34,846 nt of DNA from Chloroflexota bacterium. Lineage in GTDB: Bacteria; Chloroflexota; Limnocylindria; Limnocylindrales; CSP1-4. A program made the position numbers and the translations under genes. The notes beneath the pieces were generated by a model. It did not search any database, had not been told where the DNA came from, and worked only from the letters and a program-made list of their open reading frames with translations. Of this stretch, positions 27,396-34,846 are shown piece by piece (the first letter of the stretch is position 1; every line of letters starts with the position of its first letter). The DNA lies in contig JANXWH010000064.1 of the NCBI GenBank assembly GCA_025351245.1, positions 1-34,846 of the forward strand, given 5' to 3'.

Positions 27396-27411
27396 CGTTT
27401 CACGTGAAACA
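27396..27411. promoter_or_regulatory. parS centromere site 1
   Basis: cGTTTCACGTGAAACa matches the bacterial parS consensus TGTTTCACGTGAAACA at 15 of 16 positions, with a perfect 14-bp palindrome at 27397-27410. It should be the loading site for ParB encoded nearby. Confidence 0.95.
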
Positions 27412-27467
27412 TCGCCGTCCCGTGCCGCGCGGCCGCCGTCCCGTGCCCCGCCTCGGCACCTTGGCCG

Positions 27468-27483
27468 CGTTTCACGTGAAACA
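27468..27483. promoter_or_regulatory. parS centromere site 2
   Basis: Same 15 of 16 match, palindrome at 27469-27482, exactly 72 bp from site 1. Confidence 0.95.
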
Positions 27484-27547
27484 TCGCCGTCCCCGTGCCG
27501 CGCGGCCGAAGCATTCCCGCGCCAGCCGACGATTTGGCCCCCCTCGG

Positions 27548-27553
27548 TATACT
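27548..27553 (+). promoter_or_regulatory. -10 box of the mreD-mrdA-rodA operon
   Basis: TATACT, 73 bp before the mreD ATG. The -35 (GCCGAC at 17-bp spacing) is weak. Confidence 0.45.
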
Positions 27554-27626
27554 CGCTGAGCAGAGTGCCGGCGGTTCGCGCGGATGCCGTGCTGCCGGGC
27601 TGCCGGTTCACTGAGGAACGACCGCC

Positions 27627-28133
27627 ATGAGCCTGGTTCTCGCAGCGGTCGGGGCGGCAGTGGCTGCGCTGATCCAGTCATCAATCCTCCCGTTCACCGC
27701 TGCTGGTGGCGCCGGGCTCGATCTCGTCCTCGTTCTCGCCGTCGTCTGGACGATGACGGTGGGCCTCGAGGGTGGCCTCATCTGGGCCTTCCTCGGAGGG
27801 TTGATCATCGACGTACTGCTCATGCGGCCACTCGGCCTCACCGCGTTCGTGCTCCTCCTCGCCGTCGGCGCCGCGTGGCTCGTCGGCCGCATCTCCCGGC
27901 GCGCCTTCTACCCGATCGTGGTCGCCACGGCGGCCATCACGGCAGGAATCGCGTCCGTCCTGACCGTCGTGCTCGTCGGTGCGCTTCGTGGGCTTCCCTC
28001 GGGCGTGGAGCCGCTGGCACAGGCGGTCCCGACCGGCCTGCTCGCGGGCCTCGCGGCTGCCGCGATCGCACCGGTGCCCGTCCTCATCCAGCGGCGCCGG
28101 TTAGGCGACGAGACCGAGCGGGGCGACTGGTGA
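27627..28133 (+). CDS. mreD: Rod shape-determining protein MreD
   Basis: 168 aa, almost wholly membrane: about five helices, the first at residues 3-22 and others near 30-50, 55-85, 90-115 and 130-148. The LQ-x-x-I-x-P-type start seen in MreD proteins appears here as ALIQSSILPF, followed by DLVLVLAVVWTMTVGLEGGLIWAFLGGL, broken by no polar loop, and IDVLLMRPLGLTAFV (D-x-x-x-x-x-P-L-G). GAGG lies 10 nt before the ATG. MreD belongs to the elongasome that directs lateral wall growth. It overlaps mrdA by 4 nt (GTGA). mreB and mreC are not directly upstream, where they usually are. Confidence 0.88.
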   Translation: MSLVLAAVGAAVAALIQSSILPFTAAGGAGLDLVLVLAVVWTMTVGLEGGLIWAFLGGLIIDVLLMRPLGLTAFVLLLAVGAAWLVGRISRRAFYPIVVATAAITAGIASVLTVVLVGALRGLPSGVEPLAQAVPTGLLAGLAAAAIAPVPVLIQRRRLGDETERGDW

Positions 28134-30067
28134 GCATCCTCGAGACGCCCCTCACCCATGAGCGACGGCCGGCGCGCTTCGTCGCCTTTGCCCTGACGGC
28201 CGTGCTCGTCCTGGGCGGCCTGACGACGCGCCTCTTCGCCATGCAGCTGGCCGGCAGCCCGGTGTCGGCGCCGGTTCCGGCAGCGGTCCTGCCGGCGGTC
28301 GAGGCCGGCCGCCGGGTCATGACGGAGCCCGTGCCGTCGACGAGGGGACTGATCTACGACCGGACGAAGGGGCTCCTCGTCGAGAACGTGCCGACGTTCA
28401 CCGTCTCGGTTCGACCCGCCGACCTTCCGCTGACCCAGCGACCGCAGGTGGTCGGGCGTCTGGCCGGACTGCTCGACATCTCCGCCACCACGATCACGGA
28501 AACGCTCGACGGCGCCACCGGCTCGCGGTTCGACCCCGTGCCGATCGCGCACGACGTTCCCCAGCAGACGGCGCGCCTGATCTCCGAGGACAGCCTGACC
28601 CTTCCGGGCGTCGAGGTCGCCGTGGAGGCGCGCCGCGACTACCTTGACGGGTCGTTATTCACCCAGTTGATCGGCTGGACGGGATCCATTGACGCGGCCG
28701 GCTACGCGTCGCTGAAGAGCCAGGGGTACCTCCCCGATGACCGGATCGGGAAAGCCGGGGTCGAGTCCGTCTACGAGTCCACGCTGCGCGGGACGTACGG
28801 GGTTCGCGAGGTCGAGAAGGACGGAACCGGACGCACCCTCCGCGTCCTCTCGACGACGACGGCGCCACAGGCCGGCAACTCGCTCGTCCTGACGATCGAC
28901 GCCAAGGAGCAGCGGCTGGCGCAGCAGGCGCTCGACTGGGGTCTCAAGAAGGCGGGGCTCAAGCGCGGCGCGATCGTCGTCATGAACCCACAGACGGGCG
29001 AGATTCTCGCCATGGTCAGCCAGCCCACGTACGACGCGAACCTGTTCTCGCGCGGCATCAGCACTGCGGATTTCCAGAAGCTCCTCGCAGACAAGGACCT
29101 TCCGCTCATCAACCATGCGATCGGCGACATCCAGCCGCCCGGGTCCACGTTCAAGCTGGTCACGGGCTCGGGCGTGCTTGCCGACAAGAAGCTCGGCCTG
29201 ACCGAGACCGTGCTGAGCAAGCCGTACGTCCAGCTCGGATCTAGCCGGTTCTACGAATGGAACCAACGCGGGTGGGGACCCCTCGACATCAAGTCGGGCT
29301 TCGCCCATTCCAGCGATACCTTCTTCTACCAGCTGGCCCAGCGGCTCGGGATCGATCGCCTCGCATACTGGGCCGGCCAGTATGGTTTCGGCCAGAAGAC
29401 CGGGATCGACCTTCCCGGCGAGGCTGCCGGCCTCATCCCGACGGACCAGTGGAAGCTGGACACGTTCGGCCAGGCCATCTTCCCGGGCGAGGTCCTCCAG
29501 GCCGGAATCGGCCAGGGCTACGATCTCGCCACGCCGCTCCAGCTGCTCAACGCATACGCGGCCCTGGCGAACGGCGGCACGCTCTACCAGCCGCAGGTCG
29601 TCCGCGAGATCGTGAGCCCGGACGGCACCGTCGTTCGACCGTTCACCCCGAAGGTGATCCGGAAGATCGCCGCGCCGAGCTGGGTGTTCACGACCATGCG
29701 CGAGGCCGCCCGGCGCGTCGTCACGAGCCGGCACACGTACAACCTGGCAGATCTTCCGATCGTGGTTGCGGGCAAGACCGGGACGGCCGAGTTCGGCCTC
29801 CGCGACAAGAACGGCGTGCTGCCGTACCACAACTGGTTCGCGGGGTTCATTCCGAAGGGCGCCTGGAAGAAGGACAACCCGACCGGCGACGTCTCCAAGC
29901 CCGACTCGGAGCTGGCCTTCGCCGTCTTCATCTACAACTCCGGCACGCTCGGCAACACGGCGACGGAGGTCGCCAAGTACTACCTCCAGCTCCACTACGG
30001 GATCACGAAGGATTACCGGCTGCCGCAGCTCCTCAAGCACACGAACTTCTACGCAGGCGGCCGCTGA
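28130..30067 (+). CDS. mrdA: Penicillin-binding protein 2 (elongation-specific transpeptidase)
   Basis: 645 aa from GTG at 28130, overlapping the mreD stop. One N-terminal helix (about 16-36) is followed by a pedestal domain with RGLIYDRTKGLLVENVP (72-88) and GKAGVESVYESTLRGTYG (207-224). The transpeptidase domain has Ser339 in PGSTFK (STFK 339-342), HSSDTFFY (SSD 394-396) and KTGT (549-552). It crosslinks peptidoglycan outside the membrane during elongation, paired with the RodA glycosyltransferase encoded next (1-nt overlap). A late insert (KGAWKKDNPTGDVSKPDSE, near 586) separates the last strands of the active site. Confidence 0.95.
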   Translation: MSILETPLTHERRPARFVAFALTAVLVLGGLTTRLFAMQLAGSPVSAPVPAAVLPAVEAGRRVMTEPVPSTRGLIYDRTKGLLVENVPTFTVSVRPADLPLTQRPQVVGRLAGLLDISATTITETLDGATGSRFDPVPIAHDVPQQTARLISEDSLTLPGVEVAVEARRDYLDGSLFTQLIGWTGSIDAAGYASLKSQGYLPDDRIGKAGVESVYESTLRGTYGVREVEKDGTGRTLRVLSTTTAPQAGNSLVLTIDAKEQRLAQQALDWGLKKAGLKRGAIVVMNPQTGEILAMVSQPTYDANLFSRGISTADFQKLLADKDLPLINHAIGDIQPPGSTFKLVTGSGVLADKKLGLTETVLSKPYVQLGSSRFYEWNQRGWGPLDIKSGFAHSSDTFFYQLAQRLGIDRLAYWAGQYGFGQKTGIDLPGEAAGLIPTDQWKLDTFGQAIFPGEVLQAGIGQGYDLATPLQLLNAYAALANGGTLYQPQVVREIVSPDGTVVRPFTPKVIRKIAAPSWVFTTMREAARRVVTSRHTYNLADLPIVVAGKTGTAEFGLRDKNGVLPYHNWFAGFIPKGAWKKDNPTGDVSKPDSELAFAVFIYNSGTLGNTATEVAKYYLQLHYGITKDYRLPQLLKHTNFYAGGR

Positions 30068-31230
30068 TGGGCGTCCTCCGCGTCGAGCGCGACGCTCCCA
30101 CCGGCATCGCGGCCCGCGTCGGCGGCGTCGCGTGGCGCGACTTCGATCTGCAGCTCTTCGTCTACGCCGTCCTGCTCGCCACGCTGGGGCTGACGATGGC
30201 GTACAGCAACACGGCCGTCCAGCTCGGCGGCGAGGCGCTGCAAGGCGGGACCACGTTCGTCCGCGGGCTCATCTGGGCGATGGTTGCCCTGGTTGCCTTC
30301 GCGGCCGCGGCGGCCTTCGACTACACGTGGCTGAAGGCGTTCTCCTGGCCCATCTACCTCGTGAACCTGGCGCTCCTGGTGGCCTCGCTCGCGCTCGGCA
30401 GCTCCGATGCGGCGTCCGCCCGCTGGGTCTCGATCTTCGGGCTCCAGTTCCAGTTCAGCGAGATCGCCAAGATCCTCATGATCGTCGTTCTCGCGCGGTA
30501 TCTCGCGGACCGCGAGCAACGCCTGGACTCACTTTCGGCGATCGTTGGTGCGTGCCTGATCGTGATCCCGCCGTGGGTCCTCGTGCTCCTGCAACCGGAC
30601 CTCGGGACGTCGCTCGTCTTCATCGCCGTCCTGGCCGGGATGCTCTTCATGGCGGGCGCGAGCCTGCGCTGGCTCGGGGCGCTGGCGGTGGCGACGTTCG
30701 CAGCCCTGCCGCTGATCTGGACCTACGTGCTCCACGACTACCAGAAGGAGCGCCTGACGAGCTTTCTGGACCCGGCGAAAGATCCGCTCGGTGCGGGCTT
30801 CCAGCTCCTGACCGCCCAGAAGGCCGTGAGCTCCGGCGGGCTCCTGGGGGCGGGCCTGACGAACGGCGCGCAGAACCAGTCGAACCTGCTTCCCGTCCAG
30901 GCGACGGACTTCGTCTTCGCGATCCTGGCAGAGGAGCTCGGCTTCATCGGGTGCGTCGTCGTCTTCCTGCTGTTCGCGGCGCTCCTCTGGCGGATCCTCA
31001 CGATCGCCTGGCGGTCCAGGGACCCGTTCGGCCTGATGATGGGCGCGGGCGTGGCCTCGATGATCCTGTTCCAGATCGCCGTCAACGTCGGGATGGTGCT
31101 GGGCCTGATGCCGATCACCGGCATCCCGCTCCCGTTCATCACGCACGGCGGCGCCTCGCTCGTCAGCATCGCCATCGGGCTCGGAATTCTCCAGAGCATC
31201 GCCATGCGCCAGCACCGTGCCGAATGGTGA
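30067..31230 (+). CDS. rodA: SEDS peptidoglycan glycosyltransferase RodA
   Basis: 387 aa, starting in TGATG with the mrdA stop. About ten membrane helices. SEDS marks include SARWVSIFGLQFQFSEIAKI (a W-I-x-x-x-x-x-x-Q-x-S-E-x-x-K block, near 116-136), LLQPDLGTSLVF (near 175), ERLTSFLDPAKDPLGAGFQ, SSGGLLGAGL, LPVQATDFVFAILAEELGF and the end MPITGIPLPFITHGGASL. RodA polymerises glycan strands with PBP2. An N-terminal cytoplasmic stretch of about 25 residues precedes the first helix. It completes the mreD-mrdA-rodA operon. Confidence 0.96.
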   Translation: MGVLRVERDAPTGIAARVGGVAWRDFDLQLFVYAVLLATLGLTMAYSNTAVQLGGEALQGGTTFVRGLIWAMVALVAFAAAAAFDYTWLKAFSWPIYLVNLALLVASLALGSSDAASARWVSIFGLQFQFSEIAKILMIVVLARYLADREQRLDSLSAIVGACLIVIPPWVLVLLQPDLGTSLVFIAVLAGMLFMAGASLRWLGALAVATFAALPLIWTYVLHDYQKERLTSFLDPAKDPLGAGFQLLTAQKAVSSGGLLGAGLTNGAQNQSNLLPVQATDFVFAILAEELGFIGCVVVFLLFAALLWRILTIAWRSRDPFGLMMGAGVASMILFQIAVNVGMVLGLMPITGIPLPFITHGGASLVSIAIGLGILQSIAMRQHRAEW

Positions 31231-31371
31231 TGCGCCCGGCCGACTACCCGGCCCAGACTCGCGGTCTGCCCGTCCAGGTGGACACGCCTGCGGGTCGCTG
31301 CCTGCCTCGCCGGCGATTGCGCCCTCGCCCGTGACCGAGGACCTCGTGTCGCCGCCGCCGGCGTCAGCCGC

Positions 31372-32205
31372 ATGACCGAGCGGCGCCCGTCGTCAGGACC
31401 GCCGGACGCCGGGAGCGTGCCGGCCGCGCCGCCGGCCGTTCCGCCCGCCGTCCCGCTGAGCGCGCCGCCGGCCGACTTGTCGACATCCGGGCCGGTTGTG
31501 CGGCCCTCGAGCAGCCCGCGCCAGCGCTGGCGCCTCTACCTGCGGTTGCCGGCGGTGCAGGTGCCCGGCGAGCTTCCTGCCGGAGCCGGTGCCTGGGCCT
31601 CGCTTCTGGAGCGAAGCGGGCTGCCGTTGGCCGGCGAACCTGGGCGGGGCCGCGCCGTGCCGGCCGCGCAGCTCCCGCTCGGCATCGCCGGCGAGCGCGA
31701 GATCGTCGACGTGGTCCTTGCGGCGCGCCTTCCGGCCGCCGAAGTCCGGGAGCGGGTTCGTGCCGGGCTCCCGCCGCTCGTCGAGCTGGTCGACCTCCAC
31801 GACGTCTGGATCGGGGCACCTTCGGCGTCGGCCGCCCTGGTCGCCGCCGACTACCGGGTGGAGGTTGCGGGCGCGTCGCCGCTCGGGCTGCGGGTCGCGG
31901 CAGAGGCGCTCCTGGCCGTCGCCACCCTGCCGCGCGAGCGACGTCGCGAGAAGAAGACGCAGACATTCGATCTGCGGCCGCTGATCGTCTCGCTCTCGGT
32001 GGCGGCCGTGCTCCCGCCCGCCGGTGCCGGCGCGGACGCACCCACAGCCCTGCTGCGGACCCGTCTCCGCCACCGCCCGGACGCCGTGGGGCGCCCGGAG
32101 GACGTAGTCGCGGCACTCGCCGAGCCGCCGGCGCCCCCGCTCGACGGGGAAGTCCGCGTGCTCCGGATCGTGCGCGAGCGGTTGCTCACCGGGGACGACG
32201 CCTGA
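31372..32205 (+). CDS. DUF2344 (radical-SAM-associated) protein, stand-alone
   Basis: 277 aa; ATG at 31372 with no clear ribosome site, so the start is provisional. The first 48 residues are a Pro/Ala/Ser spacer. From RQRWRLYLRLPAVQVPG the DUF2344/TIGR03936 pattern begins: a short strand, SLLERSGLPLAGEPGRGRAV, AAQLPLGIAGEREIVDVVL, AAEVRERVRAGLPPLVEL, then FDLRPLIVSLSV and LLRTRLRHRPDAVGRPEDVV. Usual members start RVRFAKTGRLRFLSHLDL; here the SHLDL part is lost, which suggests divergence. The family sits next to a radical SAM protein, RNase G and rplU in many genomes. In this window rplU follows 2 kb later, but no radical SAM gene is present. Function unknown. Confidence 0.7.
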   Translation: MTERRPSSGPPDAGSVPAAPPAVPPAVPLSAPPADLSTSGPVVRPSSSPRQRWRLYLRLPAVQVPGELPAGAGAWASLLERSGLPLAGEPGRGRAVPAAQLPLGIAGEREIVDVVLAARLPAAEVRERVRAGLPPLVELVDLHDVWIGAPSASAALVAADYRVEVAGASPLGLRVAAEALLAVATLPRERRREKKTQTFDLRPLIVSLSVAAVLPPAGAGADAPTALLRTRLRHRPDAVGRPEDVVAALAEPPAPPLDGEVRVLRIVRERLLTGDDA

Positions 32206-32277
32206 CGCTCGTCGTCGGGGACGGCCGACCCCTCAGCCCGGGCCGTCCGGGCCGTCCGTTCCGGCCGAGCGGCCCTC

Positions 32278-32296
32278 CCGGGATGGCCCATCCCGG
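32278..32296. repeat. 8-bp inverted repeat between DUF2344 and the ABC genes
   Basis: CCGGGATG-GCC-CATCCCGG, no T-tract after it on either strand. It may be an operator or weak terminator. A GGGCCGTCC pair (32240-32257) lies just before it. Confidence 0.5.
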
Positions 32297-32359
32297 TGCA
32301 CGCTGAATAGTTGGTGGTCCGTCCGGACCGCCCACGTTCCCGCGGATCGGAGGTGCGGC

Positions 32360-33307
32360 GTGCCCGAGGCGATCGAGCTGCGCAGCCTGACGCGGTGGTA
32401 CGGCAAGCGCCGCGGCGTCATCGACCTGGAGGCGGACGTCCACGAGGGCGAGGTCTTCGGGTTCCTGGGCCCGAACGGTGCAGGCAAGACCACCACGATC
32501 CGGATGCTCCTGGGCCTGATCCGGCCCAGCGGGGGCAGCGCCCGGATCCTGGGGCTGGACCCCTGGACGCAGGCGCCCGCCGTGCATCGGCGGCTCGCCC
32601 ACCTTGGAAGCGACCCGGGCTACCTCGGCGACCTGGATGCCGCGTCGCTCCTGGACCACCTGGGCGCGCTTCGTGGGCTGCAGAAGGGCGCCTGGCGATC
32701 GCTCGCAGAACGCCTCGACCTGGATCCGAGGGTGCCGCTGAAGAAGCTGTCGCGCGGCAACCGCCAGAAGGTGGGCGTGGTCTCCGTGTTCATGGGCCGC
32801 GAGCCACTCCTTGTCATGGACGAGCCGTCCACCGGCCTGGACCCGCTCATGCAGCGGGAGTTCCTGGCGCTCGTGGCGGAGGCGCGCGCGGATGGCCGCA
32901 CGGTCTTCCTCTCGTCCCACAACCTGCCCGAGGTGGAACGGGCCTGCGACCGGGTGGCGATCATCCGGGAGGGCCGCATCGTCAAGATCGCCACCGTGGC
33001 CGCCCTGGTGGGGGACCACACGCGCTCCGTCAACCTGGTGCTCGGGCGGCCGGCGGCGGAGGGTGCGTTTGCCCTGCCCGGCGTCACGGTCCTCTCGAGC
33101 ACCGGGCAGGACGTCCACGTGATGGTCCGGGGCGATATCAACCCGCTCCTCCGCTGCCTTGGCGACCTGGACGTCCGCGACATCGCGATCAGCACACCCG
33201 ACGTCGAAGACCTCTTCTTCCGGTACTACGAGGGCACGGTTGCCGGGTCGGAGGGACGGGTCGTCGCGACCGGCGGCACCGGGATCCACGCGGAGGCCGC
33301 CCCGTGA
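32360..33307 (+). CDS. ABC-2 type exporter, ATP-binding subunit
   Basis: 315 aa from GTG at 32360, with GGAGGTG upstream. Walker A GPNGAGKTT (about 37-45), Q-loop region HLGSDPGYLGDL, the signature variant LSRGNRQKVGVV instead of LSGGQ, Walker B LLVMDEPSTGLDP, and switch His in SSHNLPEVERA. A C-terminal accessory domain (about 215-315) follows, as in DrrA/NatA-like exporters. It overlaps the permease gene by 4 nt (GTGA), and together they should form a homodimeric exporter. The substrate cannot be read from the sequence; drugs, lipids or antibiotics are typical for the group. Confidence 0.92.
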   Translation: MPEAIELRSLTRWYGKRRGVIDLEADVHEGEVFGFLGPNGAGKTTTIRMLLGLIRPSGGSARILGLDPWTQAPAVHRRLAHLGSDPGYLGDLDAASLLDHLGALRGLQKGAWRSLAERLDLDPRVPLKKLSRGNRQKVGVVSVFMGREPLLVMDEPSTGLDPLMQREFLALVAEARADGRTVFLSSHNLPEVERACDRVAIIREGRIVKIATVAALVGDHTRSVNLVLGRPAAEGAFALPGVTVLSSTGQDVHVMVRGDINPLLRCLGDLDVRDIAISTPDVEDLFFRYYEGTVAGSEGRVVATGGTGIHAEAAP

Positions 33308-34107
33308 CCGCGCTCTCGTTTCGCCTCGAGCTTCGACGCAGCCGGATCCTCGCCGTGGGGCTGGCGGTCGTCGTCCTGGTGTACGGCGGGCTGATCGCCG
33401 CGCTGTACCCGATCCTGCTCGCCAACACGGCGCAGATAGAGGACTACATGAAGCTCTTCCCGAAGGGATTCATGGCGGCCTTCGGGATCACGGGGAGCCT
33501 GGCCGACCCAGGCATCTTCTTCACGACGTACATCGGCAGCTTCCTCTGGCCGATCGTGGCGGCGATCGGCGCCATCGTCCTCGCAACCCGGCCGACGGCC
33601 TCGGACGCCGAGCGTGGCTGGGCCGACCTTCCCCTCGCGACGCCGTTGACGCGCGGACGCTACCTCGGCGCGGCGATCCTTGGCCAGGTGGTGGTCCTCG
33701 CCGCCCTCGCGCTCGCGACGGTCGGGGGCGTGCTGGCGGTGGGCACGCTCGTCGGGGCCGGCTTCGACGTCGCCCGGTTCACTGCCGCCGGCGTCGTTCT
33801 GTGGCTCTTCGCGTGCGCCATCGCCGGCATGACCTCGCTGCTGGCCGTGATCACGCTGAGCCGTAGCGTGGCCGCGGGGGTCGCGGCAGGAGTCCTGATC
33901 GCGATGTACCTGTTCAACATCGTTGCGCAGGTCCAGCCCGACTTCGCCTGGCTCGGCGACCTGTCCGCGTTCCGTTACGCTGGGGTTGGCGCGCTGATCG
34001 ACCGCGGGACGGTGGACTGGGTCGGCATCGGGGTGCTCGCCATCGTCGCCGTGGCCGGCTGGACGGCGTCGCTCGTGCTCTTCCGGCGGCGAGACCTCCT
34101 GCCCTGA
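33304..34107 (+). CDS. ABC-2 type exporter, permease subunit
   Basis: 267 aa from GTG at 33304 inside the ATPase stop. Six membrane helices can be seen (about 18-40, 75-97, 120-145, 155-180, 185-205 and 240-260). The loop after helix 2 contains RPTASDAERGWADLPLATPL (about 100-119), the coupling-helix type region that fits the ATPase in ABC-2 permeases. A central loop PKGFMAAFGITGSLADPGIFF sits outside. It lacks any large periplasmic domain. It works with the ATPase encoded upstream; nothing here shows what it carries. Confidence 0.9.
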   Translation: MTALSFRLELRRSRILAVGLAVVVLVYGGLIAALYPILLANTAQIEDYMKLFPKGFMAAFGITGSLADPGIFFTTYIGSFLWPIVAAIGAIVLATRPTASDAERGWADLPLATPLTRGRYLGAAILGQVVVLAALALATVGGVLAVGTLVGAGFDVARFTAAGVVLWLFACAIAGMTSLLAVITLSRSVAAGVAAGVLIAMYLFNIVAQVQPDFAWLGDLSAFRYAGVGALIDRGTVDWVGIGVLAIVAVAGWTASLVLFRRRDLLP

Positions 34108-34120
34108 ACCGGGCTGTCGT

Positions 34121-34149
34121 TTGACCGGAACGGCGGAGCGCCGTACACT
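34121..34149 (+). promoter_or_regulatory. rplU promoter
   Basis: TTGACC (34121-34126), 17-bp spacer, TACACT (34144-34149). This is the best -35/-10 pair in the window. It gives an approximately 85-nt leader before the rplU ATG at 34240, long enough to hold an L21 autoregulatory site, though no such structure was resolved. Confidence 0.8.
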
Positions 34150-34239
34150 CCCAATTCGCGCCCGAGACAAGCGGGCGGTTTGTTTCGCGCCCACCCGCGG
34201 CCGGCACTTCACGCCCGCCGAGCACCCACCCGGAGACCC

Positions 34240-34846
34240 ATGTACGCAGTCATCGAGACCGGCGGGAAGCAGTATCACGTCGAAGTCGGCACGGAGCTCG
34301 CGGTCGAGCTCCTCGACGTCGAGCCCGGTCAGGAGATCACCCTCGACCGCGTTTTGCTGGTCGCGGACGGGGACGAGGCGGCCATCGGCCGGCCGCTCGT
34401 TGCCGGGGCCGTCGTCAGCGCCACGGTCCTGCGGGCCGACCGCGCCGACAAGGTGATCTCGTTCAAGTACAAGCCAAAGGCCCGCCGCCGCGTCAAGAAG
34501 GGCCATCGCCAGGAGCAGACGATCCTGCGCATCACGGACGTCGCGCTCAACGGCAAGAGCGCCGCCGCGACCGAGAAGCTCGCGGCGGAGGCGCGCAAGA
34601 CGGAGCGCGAGCGACTCGCCGAGGCCGCCGCCACGCTGGCGGCCGCCGACGCCGCCCTCGCCGCGACCCTTGCATCGAAGGCCGCGGCCGCCGAAGCAGC
34701 CGCCGAAGCAGCCACTGGCCCCGCGGACGCGGCGAAGAAGCCGGCGAAGAAGCCGGTTCGCGCGCGAAGTGCGGAGGCGGAGACGCCCGCAGCCGACGCG
34801 GCGAAGCCCGCCGCCAAGCGCCCTCGCGCCGTGAAGAAGGAAGACT
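34240..34846 (+). CDS. rplU: Ribosomal protein bL21 with long Ala/Lys-rich tail (partial)
   Basis: 202 codons to the window edge, no stop reached. GGAG lies 4 nt before the ATG. The first 104 or so residues are a normal L21: MYAVIETGGKQYHVEVGTEL, ITLDRVLLVADG, GAVVSATVLR, DKVISFKYKPKARRRVKKGH, RQEQTILRITDV. L21 is a large-subunit protein bound to 23S rRNA and usually ends near residue 103. Here it continues with a helical Ala/Glu segment (about 110-150, EKLAAEARKTERERLAEA) and a Pro/Lys/Ala tail with KKPAKKP and KRPRAVKK, like a histone H1 tail. Tails of this sort occur on other ribosomal proteins of high-GC bacteria and may bind RNA. rpmA probably follows outside the window. Confidence 0.95.
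   Translation, partial: MYAVIETGGKQYHVEVGTELAVELLDVEPGQEITLDRVLLVADGDEAAIGRPLVAGAVVSATVLRADRADKVISFKYKPKARRRVKKGHRQEQTILRITDVALNGKSAAATEKLAAEARKTERERLAEAAATLAAADAALAATLASKAAAAEAAAEAATGPADAAKKPAKKPVRARSAEAETPAADAAKPAAKRPRAVKKED

Larger units (their letters stand above)
27384..27508. repeat. Duplicated 52-53 bp block carrying parS, 72-bp period
   Basis: Copy 1 is 27384-27435 and copy 2 is 27456-27508. They are identical apart from one extra C in copy 2. Each begins GCACCTTGGCCGC and ends GTGCCGCGCGGCCG, with parS inside, which suggests a local duplication that added a second ParB site. Confidence 0.85.
27246..27626. other. Divergent intergenic region with parS sites
   Basis: 381 bp between the parA promoter and mreD. 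It holds two parS sites in a duplicated block and the mreD -10 box. No DnaA-box cluster (TTATCCACA-like) was found, so I do not call it oriC, although parS usually lies near the origin. Confidence 0.6.

Noticed and set aside
27246-27626. Chromosome origin (oriC)
   Set aside because: parS and parAB suggest an origin nearby, but there are no DnaA-box clusters, no AT-rich unwinding stretch and no dnaA gene here.

Overview
The window is a dense, very high-GC bacterial core-genome segment. It has short intergenic gaps, many 4-nt stop/start overlaps, GTG starts, and several -10 boxes that sit right in front of start codons (leaderless or nearly leaderless mRNAs). Gene content and order (secA, prfB, ftsEX, S41 protease, smpB, ssrA; parAB with gyrB and gyrA; mreD-mrdA-rodA; rplU) fit a free-living Gram-positive-like or Chloroflexota-like bacterium. 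I lean to Chloroflexota from general resemblance. That placement is an inference, not something read directly from the sequence.

Left part (1-4.4 kb): the tail of a VanW-family protein, then a minus-strand P1B-5-type metal ATPase with a C-terminal hemerythrin-like domain, divergent from a plus-strand double-SIS sugar-phosphate protein. About 0.6 kb of non-coding DNA follows, closed by a strong intrinsic terminator for the next minus-strand operon.

Middle part (4.4-27.2 kb): almost everything is on the minus strand. Read in the direction of transcription, the first block is an 8-gene, largely overlapping operon: parA, parB, gyrB, PaaI-type thioesterase, AlkD-like HEAT protein, gyrA, prs and a small membrane protein. 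Next come secA with a DUF218 protein. Then comes a promoter preceded by a 16-bp tandem repeat, driving a small 8-cysteine protein, prfB (with the classic +1 programmed frameshift) and a GNAT acetyltransferase. These are followed by ftsE-ftsX-S41 peptidase, then smpB (behind a possible leader peptide and hairpin) and tmRNA. Last is a two-gene operon whose products equal the two halves of plant Tm-1 protein (UPF0261 plus TIM-barrel PEP-hydrolase-like).

Right part (27.2-34.8 kb): two near-perfect parS sites inside a 72-bp duplicated segment separate the minus-strand block from a plus-strand block. That block holds mreD-mrdA(PBP2)-rodA for cell elongation, a stand-alone DUF2344 protein, an ABC-2 type exporter pair, and rplU (L21) with a long Ala/Lys-rich tail running off the window. 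No rRNA, tRNA, CRISPR array or transposon was seen.

The items most worth following up are the Cys-rich protein coupled to prfB with its repeat-bearing promoter, the leader ORF/hairpin before smpB, the split Tm-1 operon, the altered Prs loop, and the natural Gln at GyrA position 83.
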